Assembly: GCF_029852145.1 (NCBI RefSeq)
Contig: NC_079972.1
Location: forward strand, 6,707,795 to 6,771,794
Direction of reading: 5' to 3'
From: Microplitis mediator
Lineage: Eukaryota; Arthropoda; Insecta; Hymenoptera; Braconidae
Length of the DNA: 64,000 nucleotides
Positions 24,456-36,595 of this stretch are shown here, one piece after another (the first letter of the stretch is position 1; each line of letters begins with the position of its first letter). A program made the translations under genes and the position numbers. Under the pieces are notes generated by a model. The model was given only the letters and a program-made list of their open reading frames with translations, was not told the DNA's origin and ran no database searches.

Positions 24456-25628
24456 TATAAAATGTGAAGAATGATATATAAACTAAATATATTAAATATA
24501 TATATAAAATTTAAGCCGAACATATGATTGAAATGTATAAAGAATATATTTCGAGAAAAATGATTCCAAAATGACTAGAGGGACCTATGATGGAGTTTCC
24601 TTTGGAAAATTTGGGCCTGAAAAGTTAGGGGAGGGGGGTAACATGCAGGGATGCCTAGAAAAACCGGTCAAAATTTGTCACATGGGTTTTTGTAGGAGTT
24701 TTTTTTTTAGGAGAAATTTAACCTGAAAGAAATAAGTGAGGTCAGCAGCGGAGGTTTCTGAAAGGAAAACTTCAAAATGACTGGGAAGACCGTCATTAAA
24801 GTCTTCGTAACAAAAATTTAGGCCTGAAAAATATAGGAGTAGTAACTTGCGAGGTTGCCTTCAAAAAAAGTTCCAAAAGTGTCATAGGGGCCTTTGTAGG
24901 AGTCTTTCTAGAAGAAATTTATGCCTGAAAAAAACAGGGATGGTAACCAACAAAAGTGCCTGGACAAAAAGGTCAAAAATGTTCATAGGAGCCAGGTAAT
25001 CAGTCATATTTTTTTCAGGCCTAAATGTTTCCTAGAAAGACGCCCACAAAGGCCCCTGTGATAATTTTGGAACTTTTTTTGTAGGCACCCTCGCCAGTTA
25101 CTATCCCTATATATTTCAGGCCCAAGTTTCTTCTAGAAAGACTGCCACAAAAGCCCCGATGACACTTTTGGAACTTTTTTTGAAGGCACCCTCGCAAGTT
25201 ACTACTCCTATATTTTTCAGGCCCAAATTTTTGTTACGAAGACTTTAATGACGGTCTTCCCGGTCATTTTGAAGTTTTCCTTTCAGAAACCTCCGCTGCT
25301 GACCTCGCTTATTTCTTTCAGGTTAAATTTCTCCTAAAAAAAAAACTCTTACAAAAACCCATGTGACAAATTTTGACCGGTTTTTCTAGGCATCCCTGCA
25401 TGTTACCCCCCTCCCCTAACTTTTCAGGCCCAAATTTTCCAAAGAAAACTTCATCATAGATCCCTCTAGTCATTTTAGAATCATTTTTCTCGAAATATAT
25501 TCTTTATACATTTCAATCATATGTTCGGATTACATTGTATATATATTCAATATATTTAGTTTATATAGTAATTTTTACATTTTATATATACACCTACTAT
25601 AATCTGCATATATTTTTTTTTAGAAGTT

Positions 25629-25780
25629 CCCTGCTTATAAAATCCGATAGATTCTTATAGCTGTACGGATAAGACCCTATACTTAACTATAGCACTGCTC
25701 ATAGAACTTATTCATTCTTATAAAATCTCTATGGGAATTTATGAGAACCTATTGGATCCAATGAGATTTTCTAAACAGGG
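25629..25780. mobile_element. 152-bp CCCTG/CAGGG MITE
   Basis: It is present only in the right arm of palindrome G. The left arm at 22628 lacks it (GTACTTCTAAAAAA), so it inserted after the palindrome formed. Flanks are TT and TA, one base short of a perfect duplication. The interior has TTATAAAATC and ATGGGAATTTATGAG words. Confidence 0.7.
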
Positions 25781-26226
25781 TACCTACTTATATTTTTAAT
25801 ATAATTCAAATATACGTCACATACATTTTGATTATATTTAATTATTATATTTTCCTTATAAACTAAATATATTTAACATATATTCACAATATATTCTATC
25901 AATTTTATTTTACATATAAGGCCAATATATTTTGTATATATTTCTTTAAGCTTTTACTGCCTTTATGATTATCCATACAAAATATATTATACATATAACT
26001 TTATTATATTGAACATATATTTTATATATACGAATATCGGCCAAAAGTTATATATTCCATATCTATTCTATCTAAATGTTTTTTATATGTAGCATATATT
26101 CGTTTATATTTTCAGTATATTTGGCGTATATTTTTGTTATATTACGTTTATATATGATTTATATGTAGAAATATATTTTTAATATATTCAGCATATAAAT
26201 TTTTTCCATGGGGGCAGTCTTTCTAA

Positions 26227-26785
26227 AAATTGATATGACTTTATAAAAAGTTATATATAACTTTATAAAAGTACTAGATAAAGTTTTATATGCTTATCTA
26301 TAATTATATAAAAGTTCATATGATCTTATAAAATCTTATAAAAATTTATAAAGTTTTATAAGGATTTTATAAAAATAGATGTGATTTTATTTAAACCCGA
26401 GAAAAAGTTCTTATAGAATCATATATAAGCATATGTGTTTATATATGATAATATGAAAGCTTACATAATCTTATAAAATTCTTATAAGGATTCATATGAT
26501 CTTATAAGAGTTTTATAACAATTGATGTGATTTTATATAAAGTTATATATAACTTTATAAAAATACCAGATAAAGTTTCATATGCTTATATATAGTCATA
26601 TATGATCATATAAAAGCTCATACGATCTTATAAAATTCTTATAAGAATTTACATAATTTTATAAGGATTTTATATGATTTTGTATAAACTTATATATTAG
26701 TTTATAACATTACCAGATAAAATGTTACAAATTATATGCAGTCATATATGGTTATATAAAAACTCATATAATCTTATAAAAGGCC
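26227..26785. repeat. TTATAAAATTCTTATAAGG word array
   Basis: Repeated CTTATAAAATTCTTATAAGG, TATATAACTTTATAAAA and CAGATAAAGTTTTATATGC with a period of about 150 bp. A terminus-like CCCGAGAAAAAGTTC occurs at 26396, suggesting two joined or nested family members. No clean right end is seen. Confidence 0.6.
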
Positions 26786-26845
26786 GTGGGACGATAAGTA
26801 TACCGAATCGGCCCCAGATAGGGATCGGGCTCATTTTTTCAGGGA

Positions 26846-27711
26846 ATGTTTGTACCCATGAGATACTTCGATGCTGCGAGTTTCAGGTCTTTATCTATAA
26901 CCACTTCGGAGTAAATCGAAAAATACTGAAAGTTAGAAAAAAATGATGTTCTCTGAGCGTACTTATTCGATTGATCTGAAAATTGGATATGTTTTGGGGG
27001 TTGATGGTAGCTATCTGGAAAAAAATCAAGAGCTATTTTGGCTCACAAAAACCTAAAAAAAAACGAGTTTATATTTTTAATTTCAATTTTTAAGCATCTT
27101 ACCATTACGACACAGTTATGAAAATATTTTTTTTGAATTCCTCATCCAATTTCCTATGAATCTATGGCCTTTCGAAATTTTTAAAAATGGTACTACATAT
27201 TGAAAAAAAATAAAAAACATTTTTGCTCAAAAATCGGGTTTTTCTAATAACTTTACTCTTGAACTGATAAAATACAAAACTTACTCGTTTACTAAGGTAG
27301 AGAAAACCATAAAAGAAATAAAATATCCTTACATTATTAAAATAATTTCATTCAATGTACTTAACTATTATAAAAAACTCTATCAGTAACTGTAATGAGT
27401 AAATCAGTATTCATTACTATTGTTTATGTAAATCAACGTTGTTTCAGAGAACTTAAACGTTCCCGCCCAATATTCAATGAATTTAACAACCACGAGATGG
27501 CACTGCAATTCGAAATTGGTAACACTGTTTTTTTTTTGTGAAAAGACACTAGATCTGTAGATAACCTAAAAATTACTGAGTGTTGACATTCCAAAGAATT
27601 AGCTGTACTATTATCTATATTTAGTAATTATTTTTAATTGTTTAAATAACTATTTAAGTGAAAATATGTCGACCCCTGAAGCTAATAATCCAAAGTGTTG
27701 TATTTGTTCGA
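26846..27711 (+). mobile_element. Old element copy 2 with start of a Cys-rich ORF
   Basis: It matches copy 1 (13775-14372, then 21790-22106) continuously, without element B. The ATG at 27666 opens MSTPEANNPKCCICSKL and is cut at 27712 by a foldback fragment. It serves as the empty-site reference for element B. Confidence 0.65.
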
Positions 27712-27928
27712 AGTTGAAAAAATTTGGTCTCGACCTTTTTCTTATGATTCCGCAAAAACCGTGGCTCGAAAAAATATTTTGCTGGAAGATCTTTAAACTA
27801 GAGATTTCAAGCTTCAATTAGCTTTTATTGTTTTTTCGATACGATCGTTTTTCACGAAGATACAGCCTTCCAAAAATCACTAAAAAATTTATAAAATTTT
27901 TTTGTTCCTTTAATTTTTTGGATAAGTA
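27712..27928. mobile_element. One end of a CACTTATCC foldback
   Basis: It matches about 24238-24455 up to the terminal GGATAAGT. The rest of the element is absent, so only one arm end remains. Confidence 0.7.
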
Positions 27929-28082
27929 TAATACAACATGGGAAATTACCTACTCCGATAAGCGTTTGTGCAATCTACCGTGTGGCTTATCAGAAAATCA
28001 AAGCCCCACGGAAAGGTTATACTATTGGATTTATATTCGATGATTCTTAAGCAATAAACTTTCATGTGAGTAATAATTTTCA

Positions 28083-28376
28083 ACTCCCCGATAAAAAATA
28101 TTTAGATCCAAGCATATATGATTGGATCCAAACAGTCAGATATGCTTGGATCCAAATTTTGGCGAGATCCAAGCGGATCCAAACAGATCTGACAATATCA
28201 AAAGTAATTTCACTATATCTAAGAATATCCAAACAGATCTTAAAATATCAAAAGAGATCCAAAAAAATCTCAAAATGTCCAAAGAGATCCAAATAGATCC
28301 TCACTATATCCACGAATATATAAGTGTATCCAAGCAGATCTGCGTAAATGTCGATCCTTTAAAGAAATGGACATAG
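28083..28376 (+). repeat. CCCCGATAAAAAAT element with GATCC words
   Basis: It begins CCCCGATAAAAAATATTTAG and continues with repeated GGATCCAAACAGATC and AAAAGAGATCCAAA. Two overlapping frames of 76 and 84 codons exist only because the repeats lack stops. A similar text (TGGATATAG, CTCGGATATG) occurs at 33045-33110, perhaps its other flank beyond the solo LTR. Confidence 0.5.
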
Positions 28377-28500
28377 ATTTAAGCACATATATCTAAAGAA
28401 GTTTCACTATAATTTAATGAATGCATGTATAAATATAAATATAAATATATTATATTTTAGACCATTCTAAAAACAATATCTACTCACATCTTGGATCTTA

Positions 28501-28701
28501 TTGCTATTATCTCTTAATGCTTTCGATGAACCTATGTATAACATATATCAAAAATCAATTGATCTTTCAGTAAAAAAAATAGATGAATACTTTAGAAACA
28601 TTGATACTTTTATATTCAATTATTTACGTTCATATTTAATTACATATGATCAAAAAAATTATGAATATTTTCGTAAACTTCTATCTATTACATGGGACTA
28701 A
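28501..28701 (+). CDS. Unidentified 66-codon open frame
   Basis: It begins at a TTG, so the true start is unknown. The peptide is mixed and charged (KKIDEYFRNIDTF, YDQKNYEYFRK), unlike the lysine/phenylalanine-rich shadow frames around it. The preceding sequence (CATCTTGGATCTTATTG) has no clear acceptor. Could be an exon or an element relic; function unknown. Confidence 0.2.
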   Translation: MLLSLNAFDEPMYNIYQKSIDLSVKKIDEYFRNIDTFIFNYLRSYLITYDQKNYEYFRKLLSITWD

Positions 28702-30784
28702 ATATATTTTATTCACCTTAATCTATATAGTTAAATGTAAATAGATATAATACAACGAATGTGTAATAATTTATTTTCGAATATATTTATATCTGCTTGG
28801 ATACAAATTTTTAATTTTCGTATATTACTCAGATATTCGTGTATAATTAGACAAAAAAACTCAGTATTTAATGTCTCATTCGCAGTAGAACTCAGACAGT
28901 TCGATGATTCAGGAGCTTTACCTGTATTTAAATATTAGTGGATCTGACCAAATATGACTACATTATAACCGGGACTTTTCTGTGTACGTGTGACCTACAC
29001 GTCCAAGCCACAAGTTACAATTGACGACTGCGAAAACTTATATACAGGCGCCAAGAGATTTAAGATTTTGATCTCAGTTAACTTGGCCTCCTGAACTAGC
29101 TCAGGTCTCAGGTTGGGGTAACTCGCTTCCTGGTGAAAAGGAAAGTCTGGATGATTGAGAGTAAGGTCTTGAAAAATGCCTGGTTGCAATTAGTTTAGTT
29201 GCAAAGAAAATTTAACCAAATTTCAATTTATTCACCCGACAAGCAACGAGACGACTTTACAGTCTTTAAACATTTATAATAAAATTTTTATTGTGACTCT
29301 ATATAATGATAAATTTTGTGAATTAGTTACTAGATTATTTAATTAGAGTTGGATACTACTTTGTACAGACGTCGCCCTAGACGGCGGACGCTGACGTGGC
29401 TCAACCACGTTTTCTTAGCTTAAACAATTTAATTTGATGAAACTTAATTTTAAGTTTATTTATAAAACAATAATAATAATCTAATGATGTAATTAGTTTC
29501 ACTCTCGGTGCAGAACTTGCATTCACAGATCTTGTTGAGTACCACTCGTGACAAAACGTATGATGATTTTAGCGTTGAATATTGCAAATTTAACTTTCAA
29601 TTACAAATGAATAACACCTACGTCTCGTGAGTTTCTGGCGTAGTCCTCCATGTCCAGGAATCTCCAGCCAGTGAATTTCTCCTGACGTTACCGTGGCCTC
29701 AATTAGTCTTAGTCCAGGTGTAGTTGATAAATTATAACTCCAGAGCAGCTTTCGTCGCCCAAATTAATTATTTAACGAAGTTTCCTCAACTTAGCTCACG
29801 TAATACAACTGTTACGGCCAACCGATAAATTTGGATATACAAATAGTCAACTGTGACTGATGCGTGTACGACGATGAAAGAGAGCGAGAAGCCTCTCGTC
29901 AGGACTCATATGTTCTTGCCTCAGACTTCTGCGCCTGCGCCTAGAACTCTCCGACCGACCGTAGAAACCAAAAATTAGTTTTTCCTTTTGACCATCCAGA
30001 GATAAATTCTCACAAGCGACACCAGTCTCCATGCCCGGGAAAAAATGATCAGGCCTGACCATGCCTGTTCATGTATGATCAGGCCTGAAATTAGACCTGA
30101 TCATGCCTGTTCATGTATGATCAGGTCTAAAATTAGACATGATCAGGCCTGATCATACCTGTCCATGCCTGTTCATGTCTGAGGCGTTAAATACACTCAG
30201 GCCTGTCCATGCCTGTCCATGTCTGTTCATGCATGTTCATGTCTGTTCATGTCTGAAGCGTTGAATAAGCTCAGGCCTGATCATGCCTGTTCATGTATGA
30301 TCAGACCTGAAATTAGACATGATCAGGCCTGATCATACCTGTCCATGCCTGTTCATGTCTGAGGCGTTAAATACACTCAGGCCTGTTCATGGCTGTTCAT
30401 GTCTCTTCATACCTGTCCATGCCTGTTCATGTCTGCGGCGTTAAATACACTCAGGCCTGTCCATGCCTGTCCATGTCTGTTCATGCATGTTCATGTCTGT
30501 TCATGTCTGCGGCGTTAAATACACTCAGGCCTGTCCATACCTGTCCATGTCTGTTCATGCATGTTCATGTCTGTTCATGTCTGTTCATGTCTGAAGCGTT
30601 GAATAAGCTCAGGCCTGTTCATGCCTGGTTATGTCTGTTCATGTCTGTTCATAGATATAAAATTTTTTTGACCAAGAATCTATCACGTATAACCCGGGAA
30701 AAAAGGATCAGACCTGATCAGACATGAACAGGCATGAGTCTTAAGACTTTCAGTACTTGAAGTTCGTACGGGACCTTCTTTTCA

Positions 30785-30865
30785 ACTCAATCTCTTAGGT
30801 CAACAGGTAACGAGGCGAACTTTCAAGCGCAAGGTCCACGGTTCAAATCCTAGACACTCCCATAT
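30785..30865 (+). repeat. tRNA-like SINE head
   Basis: Perfect B box (GGTTCAAATCC) at about 30839 and a tRNA-like upstream stretch (GGTCAACAGGTAACGAGG). After it comes CTAGACACTCCC then a T-rich tract. Located inside element D. Confidence 0.45.
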
Positions 30866-30959
30866 TTTTTATTTTTTTTTTCATTTTTATAGAAATAATT
30901 ATATATAATTGTATATAGTTATACATTATATATAATTATATAGGACCATTTTTTATATA

Positions 30960-32821
30960 TGGGTCATTCCACCAAATAAAATTATTTTTACGGGGCGACC
31001 CTCGTCGATTTGGTTCAAACTTTGTAGAGTCGATCTATATATTAAAAAAAAAATTCTCTGAAAATTTGAGCCTTTAATTTGCAGCTGTTTCAAAGTTATG
31101 ATTTTTTGGATTTTTTAAAAATTTTTGTTTTCAACTTTTTCATTAATTTTTTTGAAGGAAAATTTTTTTTTTTTAAAATGAGCACATAACAGTTTTTCGT
31201 AGGAAAAATTCTCAGCTTTCCAATAAGAATATCCATTTTTTATTTTATGTTACAGAAGACCTTTTAAAATTCGATTAAAGACAAAAAAACGATTTTTATG
31301 ACTGTGCGGCGCTTGATACATCTATCTTGATATTTTTTTCTGAAAGCTGAGACTTTTTCCCAAAAAATATGTGATTTTCACGATGTGCATATTTTTTGTT
31401 TGAACAAAATTAAATAAAATATAAACTCTCTATGATTAAAAAACGTTAATTCTTATTTGTTTTGAGGATGTTGATACATTTTTAACACATATATATCTTA
31501 AGTTATCAAGAAGAGGTGAGATAGTGCACTGCTTGTGTTTCTTTCACCGTTTTTGACTCCAAGTATCGTACGTCTAAAACATTTATTTTCTATAAAAAGT
31601 CATCATTCCCTGATTAAACAAAACGATTCGAAACGATTTGTAATGTTAAATGCCCATAAAAAGGGTGATTCAAAAGTATTCAAAAGCATTAAAAAGTATT
31701 TAAAATTTTTTTTCCAATCGTTTTGAGTCGTTTCTTTTAATAAGGGTTGATTATAACAGTGAAATCAACGCTGGTAGAATTTTGAATATCCGGATGTATA
31801 AATTTTGTGGTGTGAGGATATGTTTTCAGGTATGTATCTGCAGTAAAGCTCTAAAAACAAAAATTATAAAACTATTTTTCATGATACCAGCATCAATGGT
31901 TCAAGTCTAGGAATCAGTAATTTGAACTTTGATTCTTGAGTTTTGTTCAATAGTGATTTCAAACTATTGATGTCATCTGCGTTAATGACAGTTCTGACTT
32001 TGTAATCAAGTTTTATAAAAATTTGTGTACATAATAAATAGTATTTATGGTTTCTGTTTAGTTATAAATTGCAAATCATAAGTTAGGCGTACACTAATGG
32101 TTGATCACACCATTGGTCTTAATATAACTTGATTCTAACTAGCTGCTGACACTGATAATAATTTTCAATGCAGGTAATCATGAAAAAAATAGTGTGTAAC
32201 ACTAAATAAAACACGACTTCAGATTGCAATTACTGTCAGCTTTTGCCTACGGCTCGGGCAGCCTACTTTACTTTCGTCTGATATCGTTTTGTTTCATCTC
32301 TTGCCACACAATGAACTATTACAGTTTGTTAAAACTATAAAATTAATGACTTGCATTTAAATAATTATTGATTTTGTTCAGACAAAAAATATGCACATCG
32401 TGAAAATTACATATTTTGTGGGAAAAAATCTCAGCTTTCAGAAAAAAATATCAAATTAGATGTATCAAGCGCCGCACAGTCATAAAAATCGTTTTTTCGT
32501 CTTTAATCGAATTTTAAAAGGTCTTCTGTAACATAAAATAAAAAATGGATATTCTTATTGGAAAGCTGAGAATTTTTCCTACGAAAAACTGTTATGTGCT
32601 CATTTTAAAAAAAAAAAATTTTCCTTCAAAAAAATTAATGAAAAAGTTGAAAACAAAAATTTTTAAAAAATCCAAAAAATCATAACTTTGAAACAGCTGC
32701 AAATAAAAGGCTCAAATTTTCAGAGAATTTTTTTTTTAATATATAGAACGACTCCACAAAGTTTGAACCAAATCGACGAGGGTCGCCCCGTAAAAATAAT
32801 TTTATTTGGTGGAATGACCCA
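30960..32821. mobile_element. Foldback, TGGGTCATTCC ends
   Basis: Inverted ends TGGGTCATTCCACCAAATAA with TA flanks. Arms are about 30960-31410 and 32372-32821. The 960-bp middle is unrelated and holds a small MITE (31618-31746). A truncated arm of the same family is at 40823. Confidence 0.8.
31618..31746. mobile_element. Small CCC/GGG MITE, copy 3
   Basis: Ends CCCTGATTAAACAAAACG and TCTTTTAATAAGGG, flanked by TT on both sides. Copies 1 and 2 are in elements A and C. The apparent 63-codon frame over it is accidental. Confidence 0.75.
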
Positions 32822-33130
32822 TATAATTGTTTTACCAGAATGGGCATGAACAGGCATGAACAGACCTGATCAGACCTGAACATGCCTGATCAGGCCTGGT
32901 CAGGCATGGTCATTTTTCATGTCTGATCAGGCCTGAAGACTCATGCCTGCTCATGTCTGATCAGGTCTGAACATTTTTTCCCGGGCAACTCTTCGACCGC
33001 GTAGTTTAAGCTTTTCCAAATAACCCCGTTACAACATATAGACACACATTTTTGGATATAGTCATAAATTCTTGGATATACGTATATCTACTCGGATATG
33101 AATTATTTTTGCATCTCTATACCCACATTA

Positions 33131-34892
33131 GGGTGGCCCAAAAAAACCGACTATTTTTTTTTTTCGAGTCTCTTATGAAAATTTGTTGGTTCAAGACGTT
33201 TTAAGAAGCCCCTCCAAAAATCAGCTCGATAAAAAATTTTCAAGAGGTCGCTCACGAATTTTGAAAATATCAAAAATGATCGAAATTCGGATTTTTTTGT
33301 TCTAAATTTCTTCTTTCTTGTGGCAGCTATAGTTTTTATTTATAAAATCATGACTACGCTGAAAATTTCAGCCCAAAATTCAAATATTTTAACGGCGCTC
33401 AAGAATTTTGAATATTAACTGATAATATGTAACTAATACTTTGAATTAGTTTTGGTATTTTTTTATAACTTAATTATTGTCATTTCACTTAAATGTAACT
33501 TTTGCATAACCGAAAATATACAGGACAGTCTTAAACAATAAAATTGGGTAAGTTTTGAATAAGCGAAAAAAACCTACAAATTGAATTAAACAATAAAAAA
33601 GTATGTAAATAACTTATTATTTATATTTCTCGGGTTGTATTGTTATTCATTATGATACGAATTGATGGTGAAAAAATTGAGAAGATTTATTATTAATATC
33701 CAAGGGTCGCTCGAAAACATCCAAGAGACAGTACTCGAAAACATTAAAAATTCTTGAGCGACGTTTAAATATTTTAATTTTGGGCTTAAATTTTCAGCGT
33801 AGTCATGATTTCATAAATATAAACTATAGCTGCCATGAGAAAGAAGAAATTTAGAACAAAAAAATCCGAATTTCGATCATTTTTGATATTTTCAAAATTC
33901 GTGAGCGACCTCTTGAAAATTTTTTATCGAGCTGATTTTTGGAGAGGCTTGAAGTGAAAATAAAAGCTCTTAATATTAATATTAACTTTGTCTGCATTGC
34001 ACTTTTCTATTTCCGATAAGAATAACATGGAAAAAATTTTTTTTACGTCTTCTGAATTTTATTAGTAGCTAACGATGCGTCATAGAAATAATTGGCAGGT
34101 ATATTTTGTAGGGAATTGAATGCTCTACAAAAAAAGATTCACATCATTTTTTGAGGAATCTATTTGTTTAAAAGTTATTTGAGGTTGAAGTCGAATTCAT
34201 ATTAAATTTTGAGATTTTCTACTTTTCCGGTGAAACTATCAGACTTATTACAAAATATCATTAGACCTTTTTTGTAGACAATTTTATTTTCTAAAAGTTT
34301 TTTGCATAAAGTTTTTTTGAATTCCGCATTGTTTTCTAGTTATTTTTATTTTAATGTCATGCTCATAAGAAAATAGTCTTCTGATCGATTTTGAGAGCTT
34401 GACATTAAAATAAAAATAACTAGAAAACAATGCAAAATTCGAAAAAATTTTATTCAAAATAATTTTTAAGGAATAAAATTGTCTACAAAAAAGGTCTAAT
34501 GACCTTTATTTTGTAATAGGTCTGATAGTTTCGCCGGAAAAGTAAGAAAATCTCAAAGTTTAAAATGAACTCGACTTCAACCTCAAATAACTTTTGAACA
34601 AATCGATTACTCAAAAAATGATAAGAATCTTTTTTTGTAGAGCATTCAATTCCCTACAATGATGTGCCTGCCAATTATTCCAATAACGCATCGTTAGCTA
34701 CTTATAAAAATCAGAAGACGTAAAAAAAATTTTTTCCATGTTATTCTTATGGGAAATAGAAAAGTGCAATGCGGACAATGTTAATATTAATATTAAGAGC
34801 TCTTATTTTCACAGGCGTCTTTTTTTATCTAAACGAAACTTTTGAACCTGTTTGGAAGAAAAAAAAAATTTTTTTTGTTTTTTGAATCACCC
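33131..34892. mobile_element. Chimeric foldback, GGGTGGCCC and GGGTGATTC ends
   Basis: TA-flanked. The left end is GGGTGGCCCAAAAAAACC with a palindrome matching the element at 1221 but with the middle reversed. The right end is from a different family (CACCC preceded by TTTTTTGAAT). A second palindrome (33953-34815) lies between. The structure suggests a recombinant of two related foldbacks. Confidence 0.65.
33953..34815. repeat. Inverted repeat inside the chimeric foldback
   Basis: Arms from GTGAAAATAAAAGCTC to GAGCTCTTATTTTCAC mirror around 34385. They contain GCTCTACAAAAAAAGATTC and TTTCCGGTGAAACTATCAG, shared with the element at 63604. Confidence 0.8.
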
Positions 34893-35262
34893 TAATATAT
34901 AGGTATATAATATATACTCTACGGCGTCTTTAAATGATAAATATATACATAGTATATCAGTCAAACTCTAATGGTACGTATAGTGAGCATTATTATTTTG
35001 TATTCTCAAGTGTTTTTTTTAATTTTAAGCTCCCGATGAAAAAAGATTTTGTCTAATCATATATGATTATGTATGTTCATATATATGATCATATATGATT
35101 ATATGTAATCATATATGAAGTTGTATATAATCATGCATGATTATATATAGGATCATATATAATCATGCATGATTATATATGGGATCATATATAATTATAT
35201 ATGACCCCATACATAATTAGATCTGATCATACCTGGCTGTTATAAGCCCATATATAAGTCTA

Positions 35263-36595
35263 TGAGGTATTCCATGCCAAATCGACCACTTTTGAACCTT
35301 ACCCCTTTAGATTTCGCTGAAAATTTTTTATCTTTTTCTACTCGATGAAAGACGTTTTCCAGAATTTTTTCAAATTTTTTTACCCAACCCAAAAAAAGTT
35401 ATGAAGCTTTCAAAAAAATGGCTCTTTTATTTTCAAATAGCCATAACTCTCTCAAAAATTGACCTTTCGGGACGTTTTTTTTTTTTCAAAATTTTTGTTT
35501 TTAATTGAATTTTTTGAAAAAATAAATAAAAAAAATTTAACATGATCGCTTCTATGAAATAATCGCGTTTTTTTGTATAAAATCGTTATTTTTTCGAAGT
35601 TCGTCGTTCTAAATTTTTTTTTTTTTTTTCTCAAAAAAAACTTCAATCAATTCTACAATTATCCCCGTGTATCCCAGAGTGGGCCGATTTTTTTTTCTAT
35701 TTTTTTTATTTAGTTGAAAAAAAAATTTTCAACATTTTAAAAATGCAGAAATTTTTTTTTTCATAAATATTATTTATATAACATAATTAATGTAATTATA
35801 TGATTTTAAGGTATTATATTCTCCATATATTGACCGAATTTACCATTACAATGACTAGGATTAATGATTGATGCACTTAACATTCAATGACTCAAAAATA
35901 ATGCAACAAATTATTTATTAATTTCTTCTTTGGCGTGTAATATTTTACAAATTCTGTATTCATTCGAGTTAGAAAAGTTTTTAACGCACAAACAACCATT
36001 TTTGTCGGGAATTACACAGTGTAATTGTAGGAACTCAACATATAATACCTTAAAATCATATAATTCCATTAATTATGTTATGTAAATAATATTTATAAAA
36101 AAAAAATTTCTGCATTTTTAAAATGTTGAAAATTTTTTTTTCAACTAAATAAAAAAAATAGAAAAAAAAATCGGCCCACTCTGGGATACACGGGGATAAT
36201 TGTAGAATTGATTGAAGTTTTTTTTGAGAAAAAAAAAAAAAAAATTTAGAACGACGAACTTCGAAAAAATAACGATTTTATACAAAAAAACGCGATTATT
36301 TCATAGAAGCGATCATGTTAAATTTTTTTTATTTATTTTTTCAAAAAATTCAATTAAAAACAAAAATTTTGAAAAAAAAAAAACGTCCCGAAAGGTCAAT
36401 TTTTGAGAGAGTTATGGCTATTTGAAAATAAAAGAGCCATTTTTTTGAAAGCTTCATAACTTTTTTTGGGTTGGGTAAAAAAATTTGAAAAAATTCTGGA
36501 AAACGTCTTTCATCGAGTAGAAAAAGATAAAAAATTTTCAGCGAAATCTAAAGGGGTAAGGTTCAAAAGTGGTCGATTTGGCATGGAATACCTCC
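35263..36595. mobile_element. Near-perfect palindrome, GAGGTATTCCATG ends
   Basis: TA-flanked. Arms of about 600 bp are so alike that the same 64-codon frame appears in each (35452 and 36212). Ends GAGGTATTCCATGCCAAATC resemble the GGGTCATTCC families. The centre is near 35930. Confidence 0.85.

Larger units (their letters stand above)
22196..26214. mobile_element. Element G: 4-kb palindrome, CCCCCATGG ends
   Basis: Inverted ends CCCCCATGGAAAAAATTAAT, flanked by CA on both sides. The arms are long and centred near 25005. The outer arms repeat an ATATATTT-type word. The inner arms repeat GGGCCTGAAAAA with TTTCTAGGAAG and spacing of about 110 bp. The left arm is interrupted at 22670-24455 and the right arm at 25629-25780; each uninterrupted arm shows the empty site of the other. 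Confidence 0.8.
30034..32985. mobile_element. Element D: CCCGGG foldback, GATCAGGCCTG words
   Basis: Ends are CCCGGGAAAAAATG and its inverse. The left part iterates TGATCAGGCCTGATCATGCC and CCTGTTCATGTCTG with units of about 105-120 bp containing CGTTAAATACACTCAGG. A second internal terminus (CCCGGGAAAAAAGGATC) at 30693 matches the right end better than 30034 does, so two members may be nested. GC repeats on both sides only if the end is set one base in, so the target duplication is uncertain. Confidence 0.7.
28964..33033 (-). mobile_element. Solo LTR split by a CCCGGG element
   Basis: On the minus strand it begins TGTAACGGGG and ends CCGGTTATA. It is flanked by the 4-bp repeat ACAT (28960-28963 and 33034-33037). 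Excluding the insertion at 30034-32985 it is about 1.12 kb and contains AATAAA signals, as LTRs do. Small frames at 28995-29189 and 29847-30062 lie inside it and are not recognisable proteins. No internal region remains, so a solo LTR from recombination is the simplest reading. Confidence 0.6.

Noticed and set aside
35263..36595. Assembly mirror artefact explaining the palindromes
   Set aside because: Arms differ by scattered bases, have matched target duplications, and several arms carry private insertions. Still worth a long-read check.
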